Source: JAIRQK01 sp047974135 (lineage in GTDB: Bacteria; Campylobacterota; Campylobacteria; Campylobacterales; Campylobacteraceae). From it: DNA of 24,246 nt. This document shows positions 17,081 to 24,246 of the stretch, piece after piece. Numbering within the stretch: the stretch's first letter is position 1; every line of letters starts with the position of its first letter. The notes under the pieces are model-generated. The model saw only the letters and a list, made by a program, of their open reading frames with translations, did not search any database and was not told the origin of the DNA. Made by a program: the position numbers and the translations under genes. The stretch lies in assembly GCA_047974135.1 (NCBI GenBank), contig JBKECC010000008.1:1-24246 (forward strand), read 5' to 3'.

Positions 17081-17406
17081 ATTCGTACTGCTCCATAAAA
17101 ACGAGCAGTGAATTTTCAGATATTTACCAAAATGGTAAAAAGTGGCATATCGATAGTGCCGTGATCTTTTACAAAGCATCGGATAAAAAAAGAGTAGGGT
17201 TTATAGCAAGTAAAAAAGTTGGAAACTCTGTGAAAAGAAATCTTGCAAAAAGAAGACTAAGAGCTATTTTTAGAGAGCATAGTTTGGAGCTTAAAAGCGG
17301 AGATTATGTTTTTATAGCAAAAAATGCGATACACAACATCGATTATTTGGGTTTAAAAAATTCGATATTGTGGTCTTTTAAAAGACTTGAATGTTTTCTT
17401 AAATGA
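17077..17406 (+). CDS. rnpA: Ribonuclease P protein component; no canonical start codon
   Basis: RnpA is the protein cofactor that helps the RNase P RNA bind and trim tRNA 5' leaders. The conserved core is clear: GFIASKKVGNSVKRNLAKRRLRAIFRE. The first canonical start, GTG at 17161, gives only 81 residues and would cut off the N-terminal EFSDIYQNGKKWHIDSA stretch, which continues in frame, matches the family's first helix and strand, and must be part of the gene. The frame is open back to a TAG at 17059, but contains no ATG, GTG or TTG before 17161. Candidates are TTA at 17077 (used here; TTG there would give the common overlap with an rpmH TGA stop and a 109-residue protein), ATA at 17095, or ATT at 17068, which has AGG nine bases upstream. 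The 3' end overlaps yidD by four bases (ATGA). Confidence 0.8.
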   Translation, partial: LNSYCSIKTSSEFSDIYQNGKKWHIDSAVIFYKASDKKRVGFIASKKVGNSVKRNLAKRRLRAIFREHSLELKSGDYVFIAKNAIHNIDYLGLKNSILWSFKRLECFLK

Positions 17407-17753
17407 TAAAAAAGTTTTTTTTATGGCTTTTGGCGTTTTACCAAAGATTTCTTACACTATTTTCTTTTGGTAGTTGTAGATACTACCCAACTTGCTCCGA
17501 ATATGCGAAATGGCAGATGGAGTACAACTCTTTTCTCAAAGCACTTTTTTATACTACTCTTAGAATTTTAAGATGCAATCAGTTTTTTGATGGCGGAATA
17601 GATTATCCAATTATCAAAATAAATAGGCTAAAAAAGCCGAGATATCTTTTTTGTTGTTGCAACAATTATAAAAGAAGAGTTATTTTTTGGTTTTTTCCAA
17701 AAAACTCGAAAGATTTTTATGTTGTAAAAGCTTTCAATAAAATGGGTATATAA
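17403..17753 (+). CDS. yidD: Membrane protein insertion efficiency factor YidD
   Basis: YidD is a small membrane-associated protein that assists insertion of inner-membrane proteins with YidC. The 116-residue product has the N-terminal amphipathic/hydrophobic stretch (KKFFLWLLAFYQRFLT), the family signature with paired cysteines in GSCRYYPTCSEYAKW, and the conserved ILRCNQFFDGGIDYP. The tail after residue 70 includes a CCC cluster and aromatic residues, and is longer than the E. coli protein. The ATG overlaps the rnpA stop and the stop lies 19 bases before the yidC start. Confidence 0.93.
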   Translation: MIKKFFLWLLAFYQRFLTLFSFGSCRYYPTCSEYAKWQMEYNSFLKALFYTTLRILRCNQFFDGGIDYPIIKINRLKKPRYLFCCCNNYKRRVIFWFFPKNSKDFYVVKAFNKMGI

Positions 17754-17772
17754 AATAGTTTAAGGAATTTTC

Positions 17773-19422
17773 GTGATTGATAAAATGAGCACTCAGCAAA
17801 GGATTATACTCGCAACGGTTTTAGCATTTGTTTTCTTTTTAATGTATGACTATTTTTTAGTTCCAAAAAAACAGATAGAAACAAGTAACGCAACACAAAT
17901 AGAGCAAACAACCACCGCTCAATCTGCACCAAATATCTCACAAAATGTAGCATCACAATCAGTTGCTTCACCGGCATCATCATCTCCTGCAACTTCTGAA
18001 AGCAGTGAAATAATTTCAAAAATTTATGCAGATGATTATGAAGTGTATATAGATAGATTAGGACGTGTTCAAAAGTACTTTTTAAATGGTGTAAATTTTA
18101 AAGATAGCGAAGGTGAAAGAATACAACTTATTGATTCTTCTTTTGGTCTTCTTCCGCTTGAGATAAGATTTAGCGACACAATAGTGAACAATGAAGCGTT
18201 TACAACTCCTTATGTTGCAGATAAAAGTGAAATCAAACTAAATGGTGATGGTTCGGGAGTTTTAGTTTTAACTCAAACGCTTTCAAGCGTTACAGTTACA
18301 AAAACTATCACCTTTACTCAAAAAAATGGCTACAAGATAGATGTTTCACTCTCAAGTCCATTTAGATATTTTATAACTCCTGGTTTCCGCCCAAATGTTA
18401 TAGCTGATGGATATACTTTTCATGGTGTTATCGTCCAAAATGAAGATAGTTCATTAGAAAAAATAGAAGACGGTGACGCAAAGAAAACACAAATATTTAC
18501 AAATAGTAAATTTGCCGCAGCTTCAGATAGATACTATACAACTCTTTTTGCAAACTTTGATACAGGCTTAGAAGTTACCGTCTCACCAGCAACTGACAAT
18601 AACCCAAATATATTTATATCAAGTGATAAAGAGTTAAGCCTAACTGGCTACATGGGACCAAAATCAAGAGAAGATATATATGCAGTTGATAGCAGACTTG
18701 ATCCAGTAATCGAGTATGGTTTTTTTACACTTATCTCAAAACCACTATTTTCATTTTTAAATTTCATTCACTCTAAAATTGGTAACTGGGGTTGGTCTAT
18801 CGTTATCATGACTTTAGTTATTCGTCTATTTTTATATCCAATCACATATCGTGGTATGGTTTCTATGAATAAACTAAAAGAGTTAGCTCCAAAAGTTAAA
18901 GAATTACAAGCAAAATACAAAGATGACAAGCAAAAACTAAATGTTCAAATGATGGAACTTTACAAAAAACATGGTGCAAATCCAATGGGTGGTTGTTTGC
19001 CAATCTTGATACAAATACCAATCTTTTTTGCTATTTACCGTGTTTTACTAAACGCAATCGCACTTAAAAATGCTGAATGGATTTTATGGATACACGACTT
19101 AGCCGTTAAAGATCCATATTTTGTACTACCAATATTGATGGGTGCAACAATGTTCTTGCAACAACGCATAACCCCAACAACCTTTGCAGACCCAATGCAA
19201 GAGAAGATTATGAGACTTTTACCTATCATCTTCACATTCTTCTTCTTGATGTTCCCTGCAGGTCTTACACTATATTGGTTCATAAACAACCTTTTCTCTA
19301 TAGCTCAACAGTTATATGTAAATAGAATTTTTGCAAAGAAAAACGAAGCAAAAGTTGAAAAAGAAAAAGAACATATAGAAGAGAAAAAAGAGAAAGCAAA
19401 AGCCAAAAAGGATAACTTATGA
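17773..19422 (+). CDS. yidC: Membrane protein insertase YidC (Oxa1 family)
   Basis: YidC inserts and folds inner-membrane proteins alone or with SecYEG. The 549-residue length and layout are those of the Gram-negative form: a first membrane segment at about 12-28, a Ser/Ala/Thr-rich linker, a large periplasmic beta-sandwich domain (about 75-310), then the conserved five-segment core with WGWSIVIMTLVIRLFLYP, the cytoplasmic hairpin NKLKELAPKVKELQAKY and CLPILIQIPIFFAIYRVL. The tail is highly charged (Lys/Glu). I chose the GTG at 17773 because AAGGA sits 6 bases before it; an ATG four codons later is the alternative. It overlaps jag by four bases. Confidence 0.96.
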   Translation: MIDKMSTQQRIILATVLAFVFFLMYDYFLVPKKQIETSNATQIEQTTTAQSAPNISQNVASQSVASPASSSPATSESSEIISKIYADDYEVYIDRLGRVQKYFLNGVNFKDSEGERIQLIDSSFGLLPLEIRFSDTIVNNEAFTTPYVADKSEIKLNGDGSGVLVLTQTLSSVTVTKTITFTQKNGYKIDVSLSSPFRYFITPGFRPNVIADGYTFHGVIVQNEDSSLEKIEDGDAKKTQIFTNSKFAAASDRYYTTLFANFDTGLEVTVSPATDNNPNIFISSDKELSLTGYMGPKSREDIYAVDSRLDPVIEYGFFTLISKPLFSFLNFIHSKIGNWGWSIVIMTLVIRLFLYPITYRGMVSMNKLKELAPKVKELQAKYKDDKQKLNVQMMELYKKHGANPMGGCLPILIQIPIFFAIYRVLLNAIALKNAEWILWIHDLAVKDPYFVLPILMGATMFLQQRITPTTFADPMQEKIMRLLPIIFTFFFLMFPAGLTLYWFINNLFSIAQQLYVNRIFAKKNEAKVEKEKEHIEEKKEKAKAKKDNL

Positions 19423-20393
19423 TAAGGGTAGAAGCGCAAACGCTTGAAGAAGCGTACTCAAAAGCAGCAAGCGAACTCTCTTGCTCAGTTACAGAGTTAG
19501 AGTTAAACGTTATACAATACCCAAAATCTGGTTTTTTGGGATTTATGAAAAAAACTGCTATTGTTGAAGCTTATAGAATTGGTGAAAAAAAACATAAACC
19601 TTCTTATGAAAAACATAAAAAAGAGTTCAAAAGTAGCGAAAATACATCAAATGAAAAACCAAGAGAAGAGCATAACTCTAAAAAAAATAGAAATAAAAAC
19701 AGAAGAGATAAAAGACACGAAAACAAACGTGACATCACAAAAGATGAAACTATAAAAACAACTTCTCATGAAGTAGCTCCAAAAAAAGAAGAAGCAAAAG
19801 TAATCATAAAAGAAGAAGTTGTTGTTAAAAAAAGTGCAAATGTTGTAGTTGAAAAAAAGAATTCAACTTCAAGCATAACTGACAACTTTAATATAGATGA
19901 TACTTTCCATAAAGAAAAAATAGATCCAAAAACCATAGTAGATGAAGCAAGAGAAGATTTAAGAAGACTCTTTAGTTTTAGTTGTTACAAGCTTGATAAA
20001 ATTGATGTATCTGTTTATGATGATGAAACTCTACTTATAGAGTTTGATGGTGAAGATGCAGCACTTTTGATAGGAAAAGAAGGGCATAGATACAAAGCTA
20101 TGTCTTATATGATTTATAATTGGATAAATGCAAAATATGGTTTAGGTATTAGACTTGAAATATCTCAATTTTTAAAAAATCAAGAAGAGATGATAAATAG
20201 CTATCTTGTAAGTGTGATTGAAAGAATCAATACTCAAGGAAGAGGGCAAACAAAAATCCTTGATGGAGTTTTGATTAAAATAGCACTTGAGATTTTAAGA
20301 GAAAAATTTCCAGAAAAATATGTTGGAATCAAAACTGGCCGTGAAGGCGGTAGATTTATTGTTGTAAATGATTTCAATAGGAAAGCTCAATAG
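19419..20393 (+). CDS. jag: Jag/KhpB-type RNA-binding protein
   Basis: This is a single-strand nucleic-acid-binding protein encoded next to yidC in many bacteria, where it acts as an RNA chaperone linked to membrane protein or cell-wall functions. The 324-residue product has an N-terminal Jag_N domain (RVEAQTLEEAYSKAASEL, then KSGFLGFMKKTAIVEAY) and a very Lys/Glu/Asn-rich linker of about 110 residues. A KH domain follows with the GxxG loop GKEG at about 218-221. The C-terminal region (ALEILREKFPEKYVGIK to GGRFIVVNDF) stands where R3H would be but lacks an obvious R-x3-H. Its ATG is in the yidC stop (ATGA). Its TAG stop overlaps the presumed mnmE start: if A20392 were G, Jag would run three residues longer and mnmE would regain ATG. 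Confidence 0.88.
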   Translation: MIRVEAQTLEEAYSKAASELSCSVTELELNVIQYPKSGFLGFMKKTAIVEAYRIGEKKHKPSYEKHKKEFKSSENTSNEKPREEHNSKKNRNKNRRDKRHENKRDITKDETIKTTSHEVAPKKEEAKVIIKEEVVVKKSANVVVEKKNSTSSITDNFNIDDTFHKEKIDPKTIVDEAREDLRRLFSFSCYKLDKIDVSVYDDETLLIEFDGEDAALLIGKEGHRYKAMSYMIYNWINAKYGLGIRLEISQFLKNQEEMINSYLVSVIERINTQGRGQTKILDGVLIKIALEILREKFPEKYVGIKTGREGGRFIVVNDFNRKAQ

Positions 20394-21724
20394 ATACAAT
20401 AGTAGCAATTGCAACTGCGAGTGGTATAGGTTCTATCGCAGTTGTTAAGCTAAGCGGTAAGAGAGCTTACGAGATAGCTCTTTTACTTTCCAAAAAATCC
20501 TCACTAACTCCAAGAATGGCAACTCTTTCACATTTATACAATCATGAAAATGAAGTGATTGATGAAGCTATTCTTATATACTTTAAAGCACCATATAGCT
20601 ATACAACAGAAGATATCGTAGAATTTCAATGTCATGGTGGAAGCGTTATAGCAAACATGATAGTAAAAGAGATTTTAAAGCATGGTGCTAGAGTTGCAAA
20701 TCCTGGTGAGTTTACAAAAAGAGCCTTTTTAAATGGAAGGATAGATTTAACAAAAGCAGAAGCCATAGGACAACTCATAGAGGCAAAAAGTGAGAGTGCA
20801 GCTAAAATGTTATCTCGTCACTTAAAAGGTGAGTTGAAAGATTTTGTAGAGAGTGCAAGAGATGATTTGATAGAAATTATGGCTCATGTTGAAGTTGTTA
20901 TAGATTATGCAGAAGAAGATTTACCAAAAAATATAGAAGATATTACAAAAGAGAAATTAAACTCTTTGATAGAAGCACTAAAAAAGATTTTGATAGCTTC
21001 AAAACAACGTGAAGGCTTGATGAATGGTTTTAAAGTTGCAATTATTGGTAAACCAAATGTTGGTAAAAGTTCACTTTTAAACAAACTTTTACAATACGAC
21101 AGAGCTATCATAAGTGACATCGCAGGAACTACAAGAGACACGATAGAAGAAGAGATACGAGTTGGCACACATTTGGTAAAATTTGTTGACACCGCTGGTA
21201 TTCGCGAAGCAAGTGATGAGATTGAAAAGATAGGCATAAGTCGTTCGCTTGAAGCCATTAAAAGTGCCGATATCGTTATAGCTATGTTTGATAATTCAAG
21301 AGTTTTTGACAAACAAGATGAAGCGATTTTGGAACTTATAAAAGATTACGAAGAAGATAAAAAGATAATCTACATCTTAAACAAAAGTGATTTAACTAAA
21401 AAGTTTAATAAAACGTTATCACAAGATATGATTTTACTTAGTTGTAAAAACGATACATCACTTTTGATTTTAAGGCTTGAAGAGTTGCTTGATAACAATT
21501 TAAGTCATGACGAGATAGTTCTATCTTCAACAAGACAAATATCAGCAGTAGAAAACACGCTAAACTCTCTTATAACTTCACAAGAACTTATAAATGAAGG
21601 TGAGTTAGAACTTTTTTCTTTTAATTTAAATGAAGCTATAACCTCTTTGTCTTCCATAACAAGAGCGTTTGATAGAACAGAAATATTAGATAGTATGTTT
21701 TCTAAATTTTGCCTTGGCAAATAG
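20390..21724 (+). CDS. mnmE: tRNA uridine-5-carboxymethylaminomethyl modification GTPase MnmE, ATA at the start position
   Basis: MnmE with MnmG modifies the wobble uridine (U34) of several tRNAs, using GTP and methylene-tetrahydrofolate. The 444 codons from 20390 give normal length. The N-terminal folate-binding domain begins DTIVAIATASGIGSIAVVK. The FQCHGG segment and the GEFTKRAFLNGRIDLTKAEA block follow. The GTPase domain has G1 GKPNVGKS (about 220-227), DTAG and NKSD, and the C-terminal CLGK matches the catalytic CxGK. The first ATG in frame (20516) would remove 42 conserved residues. The codon at the expected start, 20390-20392, is ATA, with AGGAA and 6-7 bases of spacing before it and a four-base overlap with the jag stop. 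Either ATA is used inefficiently or a G-to-A change has destroyed the start. Confidence 0.88.
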   Translation: MDTIVAIATASGIGSIAVVKLSGKRAYEIALLLSKKSSLTPRMATLSHLYNHENEVIDEAILIYFKAPYSYTTEDIVEFQCHGGSVIANMIVKEILKHGARVANPGEFTKRAFLNGRIDLTKAEAIGQLIEAKSESAAKMLSRHLKGELKDFVESARDDLIEIMAHVEVVIDYAEEDLPKNIEDITKEKLNSLIEALKKILIASKQREGLMNGFKVAIIGKPNVGKSSLLNKLLQYDRAIISDIAGTTRDTIEEEIRVGTHLVKFVDTAGIREASDEIEKIGISRSLEAIKSADIVIAMFDNSRVFDKQDEAILELIKDYEEDKKIIYILNKSDLTKKFNKTLSQDMILLSCKNDTSLLILRLEELLDNNLSHDEIVLSSTRQISAVENTLNSLITSQELINEGELELFSFNLNEAITSLSSITRAFDRTEILDSMFSKFCLGK

Positions 21725-21728
21725 ATTT

Positions 21729-21760
21729 TTTACATGTAAACTTTTACATGTAAAGCTTTT
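21729..21760 (+). terminator. Two TTTACATGTAAA copies after mnmE, probable terminator
   Basis: Exact copies at 21729-21740 and 21743-21754 are separated by only CT. They can pair into a hairpin whose innermost bases form the loop, and TTTT follows at 21757. It begins 5 bases after the mnmE stop and lies before the purL promoter. Confidence 0.65.
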
Positions 21761-21785
21761 AACTCATTATTTAGCACTTTTTTTG

Positions 21786-21791
21786 TAGAAT
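21786..21791 (+). promoter_or_regulatory. Possible -10 box of purL
   Basis: TGTAGAAT, following a run of seven Ts, lies 33 bases before the purL ATG. An AAGG ribosome site (21815-21818) lies 6 bases before that ATG. Confidence 0.4.
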
Positions 21792-21824
21792 CCTACTTTA
21801 TTTCATCCACACTTAAGGCACAAA

Positions 21825-24026
21825 ATGAAAACCATAGAAGAGCTTTTAAAAGCCCACAAACTAAACAACGACGATTATATCAAAATCAAAGAAATCCTTA
21901 ACCGAGAGCCAAACTTAGTAGAACTTGGCATCTTTTCTGCAATGTGGAGCGAACACTGCTCTTATAAATCAAGCAAAAAATACTTAAATGGCTTCCCAAC
22001 CAAAGCTCCTTGGGTTATTCAAGGACCAGGAGAAAATGCTGGAGTTATAGATGTTGGAGACGGAATTGCTGCTGTTTTTAAGATGGAGAGTCATAACCAT
22101 CCAAGTTTTATCGAGCCATTTCAAGGTGCAGCGACTGGCGTTGGAGGGATTTTAAGAGATGTTTTTACTATGGGTGCAAGACCAGTAGCAAATCTAAACT
22201 CTCTTAGATTTGGTAGAGTTTGGGGAGATGATAAAATCTCAAAACATCAAAGATTTTTAGTGCGTGGAGTAGTTAATGGCATTAGCCATTATGGAAATTG
22301 CATGGGTGTTCCAACTATCGGCGGTGAGACATTTTTTGATGAAAGTTATAATGGAAATATTTTAGTAAATGCCTTTACTTTAGGGCTTTGCAAAAGTGAT
22401 GAGATTTTCTATGGACGCGCTGAAGGTATTGGAAATCCAGTTATTTATGTTGGAAGTAAAACAGGGCGTGATGGGCTTGGTGGGGCTGTTATGGCTAGTG
22501 ATAGCTTTACAGAAGAGAACAAATCACTTCGTCCAACAGTTCAAGTTGGTGACCCTTTTGCTGAAAAACTTCTGCTTGAAGCTTGTTTGGAACTTTTTAA
22601 ACAAGACTATATCGTTGGTATTCAAGATATGGGTGCAGCTGGACTTACTTCAAGCTCTTTTGAGATGGCAGGACGCAGTGGAAGCGGTATGAAGATGGAT
22701 CTCGGCAAAGTTCCTGCTCGAGAAGAGGGCATGACACCTTATGAATTTATGCTCAGCGAATCTCAAGAAAGAATGCTTATTTGCGCAAAAAAAGGGTACG
22801 AAGAGAAAGTTCTTGAAATCTTTAAAAAATGGGATTTGGACGCTGAAGTTATCGGTGAAGTTACAAATACTGGAAATATGGAACTGTTTTTTAATGGTGA
22901 AAAAGTTGCAGAAATCCCAGTTGCACCAGTTAGCGAAGAAGCCCCGATACTAAGTCGCCCAGTAAAAGAGCCTGAATATTTAAAAACTATCAAAAATATA
23001 AAATGCGATATAAAAACTGCAACTCCAAGCGAAATCCTAGAGACATTTTTGGCTCATCCAGAAGTTGCTGATAAAGCGTGGATTTATGAGCAGTATGACT
23101 CTATGGTGCAAACAAATACCGTAAAAGCACCAGGAAGTTTGGATGCGAGTGTTATTCGTATAAAAGAAAATGGAAAAGCTCTTGCTATGAGTAGCGATTG
23201 TAATCCGAGATATAACTACATTGACCCAAAAGGAGGAGCAGCAGCTGCTGTTATGGAAAGCGGTAGAAATGTTGCTATGAGTGGCGCGAGACCGCTTGCT
23301 ATTACTGATTGTTTGAATTATGGAAATCCTGAAAACCCAGAAGTTATGTGGCAATTTGCAGAGGGTTGCGCAGGTATAAAAGAGGCTTGTTTAGCTCTAA
23401 ATACTCCAGTTGTAAGTGGAAACGTTTCACTTTACAATGAAACAGATAAAGTCGGTGTTTTCCCAACTCCATCAATAGCTATGGTTGGATTAAATGAAGA
23501 TGCAAACAAAGTATTACCTTCTGTGTTTCAAAAAGAGGGTAGTGTCGTGTATCTTGTTGGCGATACGGAAAATGAGTTTGGTGGAAGTTTATATAGAAAA
23601 GTTTTTGCAAATTGTGTTTGTGGAGAGTTGCCAAAGATTGATTATAAACAAGAATTAAAACTTTGGGAATTGATAATAGAAGCAAATAAAAAAGATTTAC
23701 TACTCTCAGCAAAAGATGTAAATGTTGGAGGAATGGCACTCTCTTTAGCCAAAATGAGTGCAAAAAGTGGTTTTGGAGTTGAAGCAAAAACAAGCTTTAG
23801 TGATGAAAAATTATTCTTTAGCGAAAGTTTTTCAAGGGCTATAGTTGAAGTTAAAAACGAAGCAGAGTTTGAAAAATTTGCTAGTAAAATCGGCATAAAA
23901 GTAGAAAAAATAGGTAAAACCACAAAAGGCAACTTAAAGATAGATAACAAGATAGATTTGAAAATAGCAAAAATCCAAGATTTGTATTTTAACTCATTTA
24001 AAAAGATGATTGAACAAGATTTGTAA
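21825..24026 (+). CDS. purL: Phosphoribosylformylglycinamidine synthase subunit PurL
   Basis: PurL is the ATP-using synthetase that converts FGAR to FGAM with ammonia delivered by PurQ. The 733-residue length is that of the small PurL requiring PurS and PurQ, both encoded in the minus-strand operon of this window. Motifs: IFSAMWSEHCSYKSSK near residue 40, the ATP/Mg signature SHNHPSFIEPFQGAATGVGGI near 90, GIQDMGAAGLTSSS near 268, and the second half repeat with DCNPRYNYIDPKGGAAAAV near 465 and GNVSLYNET near 535. It is set apart from the mnmE operon by a terminator and has its own likely promoter. I see no sign of damage. Confidence 0.97.
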   Translation: MKTIEELLKAHKLNNDDYIKIKEILNREPNLVELGIFSAMWSEHCSYKSSKKYLNGFPTKAPWVIQGPGENAGVIDVGDGIAAVFKMESHNHPSFIEPFQGAATGVGGILRDVFTMGARPVANLNSLRFGRVWGDDKISKHQRFLVRGVVNGISHYGNCMGVPTIGGETFFDESYNGNILVNAFTLGLCKSDEIFYGRAEGIGNPVIYVGSKTGRDGLGGAVMASDSFTEENKSLRPTVQVGDPFAEKLLLEACLELFKQDYIVGIQDMGAAGLTSSSFEMAGRSGSGMKMDLGKVPAREEGMTPYEFMLSESQERMLICAKKGYEEKVLEIFKKWDLDAEVIGEVTNTGNMELFFNGEKVAEIPVAPVSEEAPILSRPVKEPEYLKTIKNIKCDIKTATPSEILETFLAHPEVADKAWIYEQYDSMVQTNTVKAPGSLDASVIRIKENGKALAMSSDCNPRYNYIDPKGGAAAAVMESGRNVAMSGARPLAITDCLNYGNPENPEVMWQFAEGCAGIKEACLALNTPVVSGNVSLYNETDKVGVFPTPSIAMVGLNEDANKVLPSVFQKEGSVVYLVGDTENEFGGSLYRKVFANCVCGELPKIDYKQELKLWELIIEANKKDLLLSAKDVNVGGMALSLAKMSAKSGFGVEAKTSFSDEKLFFSESFSRAIVEVKNEAEFEKFASKIGIKVEKIGKTTKGNLKIDNKIDLKIAKIQDLYFNSFKKMIEQDL

Positions 24027-24030
24027 AAAA

Positions 24031-24061
24031 CTTACATGTAAAGATTTTCTTTACATGTAAA
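24031..24061. terminator. Two palindrome copies forming a hairpin between purL and a convergent gene
   Basis: TTACATGTAAAG (24032-24043) pairs perfectly with CTTTACATGTAA (24049-24060), giving a 12-bp stem with a 5-base loop, 5 bases after the purL stop. The T-run lies on the minus strand (AAAAAA at 24025-24030 on plus), so it may serve the convergent gene best. Confidence 0.7.
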
Positions 24062-24096
24062 TATCAAATATGCAAAAAAATTGAAAAAATAACTTT

Positions 24097-24126
24097 AGTA
24101 AAAGGGTGCTAAACCCTTTTACTTTT
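24097..24126. terminator. Bidirectional terminator without the palindrome
   Basis: AGTAAAAGGGT (24097-24107) pairs with ACCCTTTTACT (24113-24123) with a 5-base loop. TTTT follows on the plus strand and U-rich sequence on the minus strand. It ends at the stop of the convergent gene. Confidence 0.75.
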
Positions 24127-24246
24127 AAAACTTACCTTTTTCGTTGATTATCTTTATCAACTCCCCACATTCCTTCAAATTCTCTAAGTTTTTACACATA
24201 TTTGCAATCTTTTCTTGTGTATCTTTGTCTAAAATGCCATCAGTCA
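24125..24246 (-). CDS. 3' end of an unidentified convergent gene
   Basis: The minus strand is open from the window edge to a TAA at 24125-24127, giving at least 39 C-terminal residues that begin TDGILDKDTQEKIAN and end LIKIINEKGKF. The sequence is hydrophilic and probably helical. I do not recognise the family. Reading it as coding is supported by the terminator placed exactly at its stop. Confidence 0.5.
   Translation of the reverse strand, partial: TDGILDKDTQEKIANMCKNLENLKECGELIKIINEKGKF

Noticed and set aside
20516..21724. mnmE starting at ATG 20516
   Set aside because: This drops 42 residues of the conserved folate-binding domain and has no good ribosome site, whereas position 20390 has AGGAA at proper spacing.

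Overview
The window is AT-rich (roughly one third G+C by eye) and looks like a chromosomal segment of a Campylobacterota (former Epsilonproteobacteria) bacterium, probably Sulfurimonas-, Arcobacter- or Campylobacter-like. The evidence is the run rpmH-rnpA-yidD-yidC-jag-mnmE, the cluster ctpA-purC-purS-purQ-(SH3 protein)-plsC with htpG and clpB nearby, and the protein sequences themselves. I cannot name the species.

Layout. Positions 1-7097 (minus) hold most of a giant secreted protein: signal peptide, about 48 GGAI/FxNN repeats like those of chlamydial polymorphic membrane proteins, then autotransporter-passenger-like sequence running off the left edge. Its frame breaks near 1620-1650, where a one-base loss joins two long open frames. 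Positions 7361-9235 (minus) are htpG, interrupted by one in-frame TAA at codon 361. Positions 9311-14036 (minus) are a tightly packed operon: ctpA-like protease, purC, purS, purQ, a membrane/SH3-like protein and a plsC acyltransferase. At 14223 the strand changes: clpB has its own consensus promoter overlapped by an HspR/HAIR-like inverted repeat. Then come rpmH, rnpA, yidD, yidC, jag and mnmE in one overlapping plus-strand operon (translation, tRNA processing, membrane protein insertion, tRNA wobble modification), then purL, and finally the 3' end of a convergent minus-strand gene at the right edge.

How the genes work together. PurC, PurS, PurQ and PurL belong to de novo purine synthesis, with PurS/PurQ/PurL forming the FGAM synthase complex although purL sits 10 kb away. 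YidD and YidC serve membrane protein insertion. HtpG and ClpB are stress chaperones.

Most unusual feature. The perfect palindrome TTTACATGTAAA (core TTACATGTAA) occurs 14 times at core level in 24 kb, against about 0.1 expected from base composition by my hand estimate. Copies lie in transcription terminators, in intergenic DNA and inside genes, and every in-gene copy is read in one frame as Leu-His-Val. Density, terminator placement and frame bias resemble the DNA uptake sequences of Neisseria and Haemophilus. I know of no such element described for this group, but cannot search.

Several genes also carry lesions or odd starts: the giant-gene frameshift, the htpG nonsense codon, an ATA where mnmE should start, and no normal start for rnpA. 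Either the genome is decaying or the assembly has errors. Raw reads would decide.
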